Positions 1-9,700 of a stretch of DNA of 33,917 bases are shown in pieces. The first letter of the stretch is position 1; each line of letters begins with the position of its first letter. Source of the stretch: a virus; the IMG/VR virus record IMGVR_UViG_3300047273_000109, positions 1-33,917 of that record, one strand, 5' to 3'. Position numbers and translations under genes: made by a program. Under the pieces are notes generated by a model. It saw only the letters and a list, made by a program, of their open reading frames with translations. It did not search any database and had not been told where the DNA came from.

Positions 1-120
1 CTCTCTGCCCAAATGATTACGATCCTCCTACTCTCCCTGTCCTTTCTCAGCGGTGTCTATGTCGGCGCTCGCTACTCCGAAAAACTGCTCGCCATCTGGC
101 ACTCTGTCACAGGTAAGTAA
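1..120 (+). CDS. C-terminal part of, or complete, small membrane protein
   Basis: The reading frame is open from the first base and stops with TAA at 118-120, sharing one base with the next ATG (TAATG). An internal ATG at 13-15 would give a complete 35-aa peptide with one hydrophobic helix (residues about 2-20, rich in Leu, Ile and Ser) and a short polar tail. It could equally be the end of a longer protein starting before the window. The one-base overlap with the tail gene implies translational coupling. I do not recognise the family. A role in the tail or in membrane penetration would be a guess from position only. Confidence 0.5.
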   Translation, partial: LSAQMITILLLSLSFLSGVYVGARYSEKLLAIWHSVTGK

Positions 121-1736
121 TGCCAACAAGGGAGTACGCAGTCGATGGTGACGAAGGGTTCATCGGCTTGAACTCTAGGGACAACCCGGTCATTCTGGGT
201 AAGAACTTCGTCTCCAAGGCTCAGAACATCCGTATGGATCGTGGGGTCGCTACCGTCCGCAAGGGTGCTGAACGCCTGACAGTTGGCGCGCTTGTCGGGA
301 CACCAGCCTACGGCTCTTGCTCGTACACGACTGCTGCCGGGGTAGAACTGATTGTCCTAGTCGTCAGTGACGGCCTGTACACTTTCACCCCAGACACGGA
401 CACCCTCTCAGCCAAGGTGAACTTCCCGGCTGGTCAGACTATCTCCGCTGCCGATGAGGTCGAACTGTATCAGGCTACTGGTGTCGGCTATGTGTACATC
501 CTGCGTGGCGAGAGCAAGAGCGTCCTGCGTTGGGATGGGGCTACGACTATTGCCGTCCCCGGTGCTTTGACGCACCATAACTACCCTCCCAGCCGTCACG
601 CCATCTACTATGGCAACCGCCACATCGTCCAGACGGATCGCAATAGCATCAGCGTCAGCCATTACCTATCTGATGCCACTTGGTCGGCGCTAGATGTCTT
701 TACAATCAATGACGGCAGTTCAGATACGCTTGTAGCCGTTACGCCTTGGACTCTTAATGAGTTCGTCATCTTTATGCGGAACAGTATCTTCTACGCTGCC
801 GCTGGCGTAGGTGCTAACGCTTCTGGGGATGCCGCTACTGAAGCCGACTCGTACATCAAGTCGCTCGCCTCTGACATCGGTTGCATCGCTAAGGGGTCTA
901 TCGTTCAGGCTGGCGGTGGCATCCTGTTCCTATCGGACAACGGGGTGTATATGCTTAACCCGGCTGGCGCTGGGAACGGATCGGCTAACACCCCAGAAGG
1001 GATGCGACTCCTTACGCTCGCAGAACCTTTGTCTGCACCCATTTCTGATGTCATCGCTAGGATTAACTTCGCTGCTGTCGGTAAGGCTGTTTCTGCCTAC
1101 TGGGAGAACCGATACTACCTAGCCGTTCCATTGGACAACAGTACGGTAAATAACACCGTGTTGGTGTACAACTTTCTGAATAAGGCTTGGGAGTCCGTTG
1201 ACACCTATAATGCAGCACAGGCGATCGAGAAGTTCGTTGTAGCCAAGCGTGGTAATCGTCGCCGCCTGTTTATGGTTGATAAGAACGAAGGCGTGTTCTT
1301 GCTAGAGGAACTTGATTACGATGAGTTCAATGCGTCTTCCCCCGGCGTGACCGGAACCCCCGTTCTGCCGTTCTACATCCCTACTACCCTCACGGCACTG
1401 TCCTTCCCGCCAATCACGATTGCAGGAGAACTGATTACACGGGCTTACACATTCCAGACTAACCGTGAAAAGCGTTTCGCCAGTCTCCAGGTTGATGCTG
1501 CCTTTACAGCCGGGGCCAATCTTCAGACCACCTTCATTACGGTGAACCCTGACTTCAATACGGTAATCAACTCCTACGGATCGCCCCTGGAGGAAGATGT
1601 CACACTTCGCCTTCCCGTTCGCAAGTCCGGCTACTACTCTCAAGTTAAGTTTAATTCTCTTAACCTTCGCCCGTCCATCAGGTCTGTGACCGTAGAGGCC
1701 ATTGTACCCGGACATATGACTCAAACCCGCAAATAA
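120..1736 (+). CDS. Tail nozzle-like beta-propeller protein (T7 gp12 / P22 gp10 position)
   Basis: This 538-aa protein has no signal peptide or membrane helix. The N-terminus (residues about 10-50: GFIGLNSRDNP, then an NIRMDRGVATVRKG segment) matches the opening common to podovirus nozzle or stabilisation proteins, in which a 'list the ground truth, skip the defaults' strand pair is followed by repeated beta blades. Blade-like repeats with V-x-D-G, Y-x-x-G-N and F-L-S-D-N-G-V-Y motifs run through residues 60-380, as expected for a beta-propeller. It starts on the TAATG junction and its TAA directly abuts the next ATG. Its place immediately before fibre-like and internal-virion genes supports a role in the tail tube that closes the portal channel. 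The assignment rests on motif style and gene order, not on alignment. Confidence 0.55.
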   Translation: MPTREYAVDGDEGFIGLNSRDNPVILGKNFVSKAQNIRMDRGVATVRKGAERLTVGALVGTPAYGSCSYTTAAGVELIVLVVSDGLYTFTPDTDTLSAKVNFPAGQTISAADEVELYQATGVGYVYILRGESKSVLRWDGATTIAVPGALTHHNYPPSRHAIYYGNRHIVQTDRNSISVSHYLSDATWSALDVFTINDGSSDTLVAVTPWTLNEFVIFMRNSIFYAAAGVGANASGDAATEADSYIKSLASDIGCIAKGSIVQAGGGILFLSDNGVYMLNPAGAGNGSANTPEGMRLLTLAEPLSAPISDVIARINFAAVGKAVSAYWENRYYLAVPLDNSTVNNTVLVYNFLNKAWESVDTYNAAQAIEKFVVAKRGNRRRLFMVDKNEGVFLLEELDYDEFNASSPGVTGTPVLPFYIPTTLTALSFPPITIAGELITRAYTFQTNREKRFASLQVDAAFTAGANLQTTFITVNPDFNTVINSYGSPLEEDVTLRLPVRKSGYYSQVKFNSLNLRPSIRSVTVEAIVPGHMTQTRK

Positions 1737-2918
1737 ATGGCCCAACTCCAATCTCCAGAAACCTATGTTGATGGGCAGCAGGTAACTGCTACCCGACTCA
1801 ACAACCAGACCAACGGCGCTACCCTGCTGCCGGGGGCTATCACTGACCAGACTAACATCACGGCTAACACAGTTGCCTCTGGCGACTCTATCCTGCTGTA
1901 CGATCTGTCTGCCACGGCTCTCCGTGAGGCTAATGTCTCTGATGTGCTTGGGTCTAATGTACCTGTCACAACCTCCGCTATCACGGCTGGCGCTAACAGC
2001 GATATCGTTATCACGCCTAATGATGGCACTATTGTCACCGGGCAAGCGTACACCTCTGCTGACGGCCTGACTGTCACAGTCACCTCCACGGCTCACGCTC
2101 TGACGGTTGGACAGGTCATCCTGGTTACGGCAGCTGGAACTGGCTACAACGGCACATTCCGGGTGGCTACAGTTCTGACGAACTCGTTCACCTATGTGAT
2201 GACCACGGCGGCTACCGCTGGATCGGGAACGCTTTCGTACACGAAGAAGGGTCTAGTTAAGAACCCTGCTAACAAGTCGATTGCAGGAAACCTGTATGTT
2301 GACGGCTCTACGGCAGTTGCTGGCTCTGAGTATGTTGCTGGGAGTCTGACTGTTGCTGGCGTTACCACACTTTCTGGAGCAACAACACTTTCTGGAGCGA
2401 CCACGGCCTCTGGTGCATTTACATCTAGCGGGACGGCTAACTTCACGGGGGCTTTGCAAGTCAACGGTACTGTCGGCTATGTGCTTACTGAGATCCAAGA
2501 GTTCACATTCCCCACTCAAGTTACAGTAGGCGTCGGAGTTACCAATGCTGGAACAACGGCTGTATTCACGAAGCCAAGCGAAGAAATCTGGGCTTTTGAA
2601 ACTGCTATTTATGCCAAACACACAGGATATAATACGACAATTGCTGTAAGATATTCCAGCCAAACAATTAGCACAGGCAGTTATCTTGCTATGGAAGTTG
2701 TCCAAGATGCTGGTTCTGGTTCTACATTTATTACAAGAAGTCTTAATGCTCGATGGGTTGTTCCTGCTGGGACTGTGTTAACTGCACAATCTTTGGCTAT
2801 TGATTTTGCAACTCAAACTGGTGCTTATGCGTTTCCTACCAGCGGAGATGGCTGGAGTGCTATGACTGGCAATCTTCCTGCATCGGCAATTCGTATCTAC
2901 AAGTATAGAACAGCCTGA
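1737..2918 (+). CDS. Tail-fibre or tip protein with collagen-like/beta repeats and an AT-rich C-terminal domain
   Basis: A 393-aa protein. The N-terminal 70 residues (ETYVDGQQVTATRLNNQ) resemble virion-attachment regions of phage tail fibres. Residues about 85-170 form an Ig-like or beta-sandwich segment rich in Thr and Val. Residues about 210-240 are short tandem repeats of the T-L-S-G-A-T type, typical of trimeric fibre shafts. The last ~110 residues form a compact beta domain that probably contacts a receptor. Base composition changes sharply here: hand counts give about 58% GC for 1801-1860 but 35-40% for 2581-2700, and codons switch to A/T-ending. This suggests the tip domain was acquired separately. 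It starts directly after the preceding stop and ends in a TGATG overlap with the next gene. Confidence 0.6.
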   Translation: MAQLQSPETYVDGQQVTATRLNNQTNGATLLPGAITDQTNITANTVASGDSILLYDLSATALREANVSDVLGSNVPVTTSAITAGANSDIVITPNDGTIVTGQAYTSADGLTVTVTSTAHALTVGQVILVTAAGTGYNGTFRVATVLTNSFTYVMTTAATAGSGTLSYTKKGLVKNPANKSIAGNLYVDGSTAVAGSEYVAGSLTVAGVTTLSGATTLSGATTASGAFTSSGTANFTGALQVNGTVGYVLTEIQEFTFPTQVTVGVGVTNAGTTAVFTKPSEEIWAFETAIYAKHTGYNTTIAVRYSSQTISTGSYLAMEVVQDAGSGSTFITRSLNARWVVPAGTVLTAQSLAIDFATQTGAYAFPTSGDGWSAMTGNLPASAIRIYKYRTA

Positions 2919-3337
2919 TGCTCCTGTCCGAACTAGCCTCCTTCATTGATGCGAACCGCTACAAGGGTCGCAGGGAGGCGTTCGGCATTAAGGACACCAA
3001 GAACTACCTGCGTTGGGCGTTCCTGCACGACTATCTTTTCGTCTCTTACTCCGAAGGCCGGATCGCTGGGGTCGGTGTTGCCTACCCCATCAACGAGCCT
3101 TACACCGGGGATGAGTCAGCCCTTAACCCGGATTTCAAGGTCTTCCCGGCAGACGAACCCGGCAAGGAACTCTGCATTATGGACTGGTGCGCCCTGAACA
3201 CCGAGGGTCGTGTCGGCCTAGTCCATCGCTTTAAGACCCGCTTCCCGAACTGGGAGAACCAGAAGAAGTGGGCTATCCAATTCGACAACGTGGTCGAAAT
3301 CTCTAATAAATACATAAACCTAACCGAAACACTCTAA
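2918..3337 (+). CDS. Small virion-cluster protein, GNAT-like, in T7 gp13 position
   Basis: This 139-aa protein contains a segment (VSYSEGRIAGVGVAYPI, residues about 40-58) that reads like the central strands of a GNAT acetyltransferase fold, followed by ELCIMDWCAL and a basic, aromatic C-terminal part. T7 gp13 is of the same length, lies in the same place between nozzle and gp14, and has been described as a small internal virion protein. Many podoviruses carry a GNAT-annotated gene here. No acetyl-CoA-binding R/Q-x-x-G-x-G/A loop is clear, so enzymatic activity is doubtful. Coupling is by TGATG at the start and TAATG at the end. Confidence 0.4.
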   Translation: MLLSELASFIDANRYKGRREAFGIKDTKNYLRWAFLHDYLFVSYSEGRIAGVGVAYPINEPYTGDESALNPDFKVFPADEPGKELCIMDWCALNTEGRVGLVHRFKTRFPNWENQKKWAIQFDNVVEISNKYINLTETL

Positions 3338-4386
3338 TGGGCGGCAAAGCAAAAGTACCAGCACCTAATCCTACTGCTGATTATAACCAATATCTAGCCG
3401 AGGGTAGTAATGCTCTCAAGGCCCAAGACCAACTCCTGCGTCAGCAAGTTGGCTATGAGGCTGGCCTCCAGCCCCTCCTTACCGCCCAGCAGATGGCGAG
3501 CCTTAAGGGGCAGTCTCAGGGCTTGCTTGGTCTGTATGGCGATCTGTACGACCCAGCCCAGGCGATGCAGAAGCGTTACGCTGGCGACCAGTTGACGATG
3601 ATGGGTGGCTTTGGTCAACAGGCTACCCAGGCCGCTATTGGGTCGATGGATGCAACCACCCGTGGCATTTACGATACCTTCGGTCAACAGGCTTTGTCTG
3701 ACTTGCAGATGGGTTCGTCGCTGAACGCCCAAGAAACTAACCAAGCCCAGCAAGCTGCACGGGCCGCCGGAGCTGCACGTGGCTTGTCCTTCAGCCGTCA
3801 GGGTGGTGACTTGGAAATCCTTAACACCTACAATATGGGTCAGAAACGTCAGACCCAACGTCAAGGCGTTGCCCAGCAAGCCTACCAGATGGGTACTGCC
3901 CAGCAACAAATCGGACTCCAGGGCTTCCTTAACCCCGCATTCGCAGCCTCCCAGCAGTATGGCCTCAGTGGTTTGGTTCAGGGCGCTCAGGCTTCTTATG
4001 CCGGTCTTGGTTCGTCTTCTTTCCTTACCCCTGAGTCTCAATACCTCGCTAACATCCGGGCTAACCGTATCCAGATGGAAACCTCCATTCAGTCTGCCAA
4101 TGCCGCACGTTCTGGCGCTATCTGGGGTGGGGTTGCTTCTGGTATCGGAGCCGCTATCGGTGGTAAGTGCTGGGTTGCCCGTGAAGTCTATGGCAAGGAT
4201 AACCCGGAATGGATTGTCTTCCGTAATTGGCTTGAGTCCGAAGCCCCCGAATGGCTCGACACTCTTTACACTGAAGAAGGCGAACGCTTTGCTTCGTTTA
4301 TCTCTGACAAGCCTCTCCTAAAGTCCGTTGTCAAGATGGCTATGGATCTGGTGGTTAAACCCCGCACTAATCTTCTTACCGCCTAA
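3337..4386 (+). CDS. Internal virion / DNA-ejection protein with glycine zipper and CWVAREVYG tail
   Basis: A 349-aa protein. Residues about 20-250 are long amphipathic helices very rich in Gln and Ala (MASLKGQSQG, NQAQQAARAAGAARG, AQQAYQMGTAQQQIG), as in T7 gp14-type core proteins. Residues about 260-277 form a glycine zipper (GAIWGGVASGIGAAIGG) that could insert in a membrane. This is followed directly by CWVAREVYG at about 278-286 and an aromatic region with NPEW, FRNWL and APEWL. From memory, this Cys-Trp-Val-Ala-Arg-Glu tail recurs at the C-termini of assorted phage and bacterial proteins; its function is not known to me. Position and composition fit a protein ejected from the capsid that forms part of the trans-envelope conduit. 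Starts and ends are TAATG overlaps. Confidence 0.55.
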   Translation: MGGKAKVPAPNPTADYNQYLAEGSNALKAQDQLLRQQVGYEAGLQPLLTAQQMASLKGQSQGLLGLYGDLYDPAQAMQKRYAGDQLTMMGGFGQQATQAAIGSMDATTRGIYDTFGQQALSDLQMGSSLNAQETNQAQQAARAAGAARGLSFSRQGGDLEILNTYNMGQKRQTQRQGVAQQAYQMGTAQQQIGLQGFLNPAFAASQQYGLSGLVQGAQASYAGLGSSSFLTPESQYLANIRANRIQMETSIQSANAARSGAIWGGVASGIGAAIGGKCWVAREVYGKDNPEWIVFRNWLESEAPEWLDTLYTEEGERFASFISDKPLLKSVVKMAMDLVVKPRTNLLTA

Positions 4387-6734
4387 TGGCCTCTCCCTTC
4401 GCTAAGTATCAGTCTGAACAGGTTCAGCAAATCGCCCCTGGCTTCATTGAGGGCTTTGCTAAGGCTGGCGCGTCCATCGGTCAAGGCATCGCCACTGTTG
4501 GTGCGGGAATCGGAAAGTACCTTGAAGACACCGAAAAGAAGAAGCAGGAAGAAGCCAAGATTCAGGGAATGCTTTCCCCGTATCTTAAGACCGATCCCCG
4601 TGTTCAGAACGTCAAGGCACAGTTGGACGCTGGTAAACTCAAGAAGGATGACGCTGGTAACGTGTACATCCCGGACGAGTTCAAAGACCAGTTCGACCCG
4701 GCTAAGGCAGCTGACGCTATCGGTTTCTACAATGAGACTGGTGGCGACGGCAGTAAGTTGACTGGCCCTGCCCTTACTAAGTTCGCTACGGCTTTTGAGG
4801 CTGAGAAGAAGTATGCGTCTGATGAGGCTGCAAAAGAAGACAAGCGTATTGAGAAACTTAAGACCCTTGCTGAAATCCGAGAAATTGAATCGAAGGCAGC
4901 TGAAAGATTTGGCAAGGTCGCACGTGCCGGAGTTATTAGTGCGTTTGGCGAGGGCGTTGATATGTCTACGCTCAATGTTGATAACTATAATCGTCCTTCT
5001 GGTTCCGTCCTTGATGGTACGCCTTACGCTAACGGTGGATCGTCGCTCGCTAATAGAGGTTCTCTGGCTCCTCCGGCATCTCCTACTATCCTTTCTAACA
5101 CGCAACCGGCTGGAGTGTTTAACGCAGACCTGTCTGGTAATGGCTTCTCGCTGACCCCTAACGCATCCCCGGCTGGATTCAGTGTTGCCCGTTATCAGGC
5201 TGGCGCTCCTACGGCCCAGACACTCAAGGCAGCTGAAGAAAGCCCCGTTCAGTCTACCCCGACTCCGACTGGTGGTGGTACATCCCTTGTTCCTGCTGCC
5301 CTACCCGATGCCGTAAAAGCACCGATGGTGACTGTGGAAAGCACGGCAGGAACTAGCACTGCGTACATACAGGAGATTCCTAAACTCCAACAGGCCAGAG
5401 TCGAACTAGACAACTCTTGGCAGAAAGACATCTCTGCATTCAGCGCAAACTATCAAATTGGTCTTGGCCGACTTACTCAGATGGGTGCTACTACTGAAGA
5501 AATCAAGGCTTACAATGAACAGTTCTCTGCTGTTTATAAACTTAAGGCAGACCGCTACCAGGCTAACATCGCTTCCATTGGAGATCGTCTTGCCGGATTC
5601 GAGAAGTCCGCTGAAGAAGCACGTAAGGCTCAGGCTGCTGGAATTGCAGAGAATGCTGCTGAACTTGCTAAGAAGGCTGACGTTCGTGCTGCTGATTCTG
5701 CTCAACGTGAAAAGGATAAGGCTGAGATGACGAAGATTGAGTTTGAGGCTAAGTATGGAAGGCCAGTTGAAGTTGGAAAGGAAACTCCTCCCTCTGATAA
5801 GAAGGCTACCTTCGCCGCCACAGTCCAGGCTCGCATTCAAGGTGCTGGCGTTATTCCTGGTCGCACAGCCGGTACGGAACAGGGCAACCTTCGTCGTGCG
5901 GCTAACGAAGAACACGTCAAGATTATGAAGGACTACCCGACTTGGTATAACATCGGCCTTACTACCAAGGGTGGTGATGAATATCAATTCGATCTAAACC
6001 AGTATCCTACCTCTGCGCCAATCGATGCCACCATCAAGGCTAAGGTTGACGAAAGCGTTGTTGGCTATCAGGAGGGTCGTGTGTTCCTTACTGGGTTGCT
6101 TGCGGCTGTTGAAAGCACTGACGAGGCGCGTGTTAAGAACTATCTTGATCGATTCCTCGTAACCACAAGCAAGGATGATGTCTTTGCTGAAGGCCAGATG
6201 CTTGGTCAGTTCGGTGTAGCTGCCTTCCGTCGAGCCATTGTTTCTGGCGGTAACTTCTCTGACGCTGACCGTGAATACGTCGCCAAGATTATCACTCAGT
6301 TGAACACGCCTAATCCGTTTGCTAATAAGGATTACCTCAGATCGCAGACAAAGAAACTTGCTGCGTTTATTGACCAGAAGTTCCGTGCCGGACTCACGGC
6401 TCAGGGTGTGCGACTTGACCTGGATAAGTCTGAAGCGTTCCTCAAGCGTGAAGGTGACCAGGCTGGCCTTGAGACACTTAAGGCAACTAGACAGTTCTAT
6501 AGTGCTTATAATATTAACCCGAATAAGACAACTGTCGCAACAAGGGACATTAGTTCCTTCGATCCAGAAGCACTCCGTGCGGCTGCGGATACGGCTCGCA
6601 AGGCTGGCAACGAACCACTTGCCCTTTCATTTGAGAAGGATATCGCCCAACTTGCCAAGGATAAAGCAGATGCTGCGAAGAAGGCTTCCGATGCTGCAAA
6701 GAGGGCAGATGCCGCTAAGAAAGGTAAGAAATAA
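4386..6734 (+). CDS. Internal virion protein (T7 gp15-like position)
   Basis: A 782-aa protein, mostly helical. The N-terminus has a glycine-rich amphipathic stretch (AGASIGQGIATVGAGIGKYLED). Residues about 120-175 are charged helix, about 215-305 a Ser/Pro/Thr/Ala-rich linker, and about 400-460 a strong Ala/Lys/Glu coiled coil. The C-terminal 30 residues are a Lys/Ala helix (AKRADAAKKGKK). I see no catalytic motif. It lies between the gp14-like gene and a giant protein gene, the arrangement of the ejected core proteins in T7-like phages. The start is fixed by the TAATG junction at 4384-4388. Six bases (TTTCTA) separate its stop from the next ATG, with no Shine-Dalgarno sequence. Confidence 0.5.
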   Translation: MASPFAKYQSEQVQQIAPGFIEGFAKAGASIGQGIATVGAGIGKYLEDTEKKKQEEAKIQGMLSPYLKTDPRVQNVKAQLDAGKLKKDDAGNVYIPDEFKDQFDPAKAADAIGFYNETGGDGSKLTGPALTKFATAFEAEKKYASDEAAKEDKRIEKLKTLAEIREIESKAAERFGKVARAGVISAFGEGVDMSTLNVDNYNRPSGSVLDGTPYANGGSSLANRGSLAPPASPTILSNTQPAGVFNADLSGNGFSLTPNASPAGFSVARYQAGAPTAQTLKAAEESPVQSTPTPTGGGTSLVPAALPDAVKAPMVTVESTAGTSTAYIQEIPKLQQARVELDNSWQKDISAFSANYQIGLGRLTQMGATTEEIKAYNEQFSAVYKLKADRYQANIASIGDRLAGFEKSAEEARKAQAAGIAENAAELAKKADVRAADSAQREKDKAEMTKIEFEAKYGRPVEVGKETPPSDKKATFAATVQARIQGAGVIPGRTAGTEQGNLRRAANEEHVKIMKDYPTWYNIGLTTKGGDEYQFDLNQYPTSAPIDATIKAKVDESVVGYQEGRVFLTGLLAAVESTDEARVKNYLDRFLVTTSKDDVFAEGQMLGQFGVAAFRRAIVSGGNFSDADREYVAKIITQLNTPNPFANKDYLRSQTKKLAAFIDQKFRAGLTAQGVRLDLDKSEAFLKREGDQAGLETLKATRQFYSAYNINPNKTTVATRDISSFDPEALRAAADTARKAGNEPLALSFEKDIAQLAKDKADAAKKASDAAKRADAAKKGKK

Positions 6735-6740
6735 TTTCTA

Positions 6741-9700
6741 ATGGCTACAGAACCAATTCCCGGTACACCTACTACCGTCACTGCCCCTGTCGCCCCTGCG
6801 CCAGTCATTGACTTTACAGGACAGCCTTACCTGTACCCGCAGGAAGATGGATCGCTTGGTGGTGTCGGTTCTACTAAGCCAGAGACAATCCCTGGCACTC
6901 CAGAATACGAAGTAACAAGCACGAACGACTTGCGTCAGGCGAATGACTATGTCTTTACGTCCCTTAACAATCGTAAGGCTTATACATCGTTTGAGTCCGC
7001 TGAAAACCTTGCTGTATTTGGAACTGCTACTGCCCCAGATAAGGCTGAAGATCGTAATGCGGCTGCTTGGAAGTTGATTAAGCACGATAGACCGGCAAGC
7101 ACACACAATGCCGGACTTGTCTATGACCGAATTGTTAAGTTTGCCAGCAATAAAAAGCAGCTTGATGTAAAGAACGGAGAGGCTTTCCCTAGCGTCTATG
7201 GCCTGAATAACGATGAAGAACTTATTCAGTTCGTTACAGACCCAAAGAATAACATCCCTATTAGTATCGCCAAGGAACTCATTAGAGAGACAACAGATAC
7301 GACTTATTTCTCTGAGCGTCGTCGATTTGGTGTAGACATTAAAAGCAAGGTTCAAAAGAGCCTTCTTGGTCTTGATGACCGTTATGCGGCTGGAGAAGTT
7401 GTAGCAAAGGGTGGCAAGCCTTACTTTGATGGGCTTACCCGCCAAGCCAAGATTGCCGCTTGGAAGGACTACGCCTATTACAAGGACAATCAGCGTGATG
7501 TTAATTTCATCAATGATGCAGCTTCGGCTGGAATGAACTTTATCGAAGACGGCTTTGTCGCTGTCGGTGGTGCTATTGATGGTATGCTTGCTACGTCTCC
7601 AGATGAATATCTAGCCGACGCTTATCGTACAGACCCGGCTAAGAAAGCAAAGGCAGATGAAATCGTTAAGCGATCTACGGTTGTCCTTAAGCCTGTAATC
7701 GATGCGATCTCCAAGTCCAGGGCTTCTGGCAATGGAAGGCTGACGATGGCTCTCCTGAACGAATACACTGACTTTGATGACGCTGCTAACCAAGAAGTAA
7801 TCAAGGCTCTGTCTGAGATGGCTGCTCTCCGTGCTGATGGTGCATTCCAGCCCGGTAAGCGTTTTGAGAAACTTGCGTCGTTTGGCGCGGGTGTCATCGA
7901 GTCCGTTCCTACATTTAAACACTTTGTCGCAGACTCCCTAGACCCTGGCTCAATCCTGTTCCTCAACGAAAACTTGCAGGATAAATTATTCTCTGGTAGC
8001 AGTGGGATCGGGAAAACAGTTCTTGCTCCCAAGGCTATCGTTATGGCTGCCGGTGGAGCAGTCGTGGCTAAGTTCCAAAACAACACAAAGTACTGGAATG
8101 AGGCTTCGGATGAAGCAGTGCTTAGTGCCATCGAGCAATACAATGGTAACTGGCAGAACGTAAACACGAAGACCGGCAATGCTGTGTCCGTGGCGTTTGA
8201 TGCTATCGGTCTTAAGGCTGCTGCCTATGCCGCTAAGACAGCCTACGGTGACGTTCGCCTTCAGGAAGCAGCGACAGCCACGTTCGATCCAATCACGCTT
8301 TCCCTTGGTGGAACTATGATTGCTATGAAGATGGCTGGACGTGGTGGTATGGGCGCTATCAAGTTTGCTGAGATTTCCACAAGGGGTAAGGCTCTTGCGG
8401 CTGAAGGTGAAGCACTTGCGACTGAAGTAAGAACTGCCGGTTCTAAGGCTAACGCCGCCCTTGCCGACCCTGCATTGACTGGTGCAAACTCGTGGTTCAA
8501 TCTTGAGACAATTAGTATCGAAGGAATTATCAACGAGTTCAAGGCAGCAACAGGGCGTGTTATCAGCGAAAGTGAGGCGGTTGCCGTCCTATTAAGTGGC
8601 ACGGCAGATGACATTATCAAAAACGCTCCAGGTATGCGTGATAAGATTACTGCTTCCCTTACTGGCCCGGAGTTTGCCGATCTAGCCAAACGTGTGCGTG
8701 ACTTCCAATCTAGGGCGGCTGCCCACGCAAAGGATGTAGCCGGACTTGATACTGCCGCCCGTCCTATCTCTGGACGTTTCATTAACGTAGCCGGATACGG
8801 AACAGAGAAACTTGGCACAGGTGTCCGCAGAATGGGCGAGTGGATGGGTGGCGGTAACTCTGAACGTGCGCTTGGTAAATGGGGTCTGCGATGGATTCTC
8901 CAGAACCAGAACCTTCCCTATGTCCAAGGTGCTATTGGCGGTCTTGCCGCTGGCTCGTACACCGCTGCCACAGGTGGAGAGTTTTGGACTGGCGGTCTTG
9001 GTGGCCTTGTGGGAGCCGGAGTTCTTCTTCGACCCCAGGCTATGATGACTGCCGGTGCTGGCCTGGAGACATACGGCAAAGTAGTCGGACGTCTTGGTAA
9101 GGCTGCCGTGGGTGGAGAGTACATCTCCTCTACCCCTCTCAATAAGGTAGCCAACGGCATCAGAGCAGAACTTAGTGCTATCCCTAACACGGCTGACAAT
9201 GTCGCCCGTAGAGCATCTCTAGAAGGTCAACTCCGTATGACCGAGTGGATGGTTGAGTCTGGCTGGGAGAGTGCTGCTCGTAGCGGTTTCCGTGTAATGA
9301 TTGATGACGTTATTCAGGGCGGTTCTACTGGAGCTGCCTTTGCTTGGGCTAACGACAGACAGACTGCCGGTACTGGCTTCGGGGTCGGAGCCGCCTTCGG
9401 TATGGTCACACGATCTGCCGTAGCGATTGGCGCTGACTTCAAGGAAGTATCTGGACTCAAGTCTATTGCATCTGAGGAAAGCGTTCGTGGTAAACAGGTC
9501 TGGGGTGATGTCATTGCCATTGACCGTGGGCTTGATGCTCACCAGTCCGCACGTCTCCGCACTTGGCTTGAAGGTGGTAAGACCTGGGCAGAACAGACAG
9601 AACGTGCTGACTCCTATCGTCGGGCGTATATGGCTACCAATGGTCGTATCCAACTGACTAACCCTTCTGAGATGGCTGCGATGAGTCTCACGACCCACCT

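Noticed and set aside
1302-2096. Long minus-strand open frame (264 codons) across two tail genes
   Set aside because: It is antisense to two well-supported, directly abutting genes and its translation is low-complexity Arg/Gly/Ser-rich, as expected from the complement of biased codons. Similar antisense frames occur across the whole left arm.
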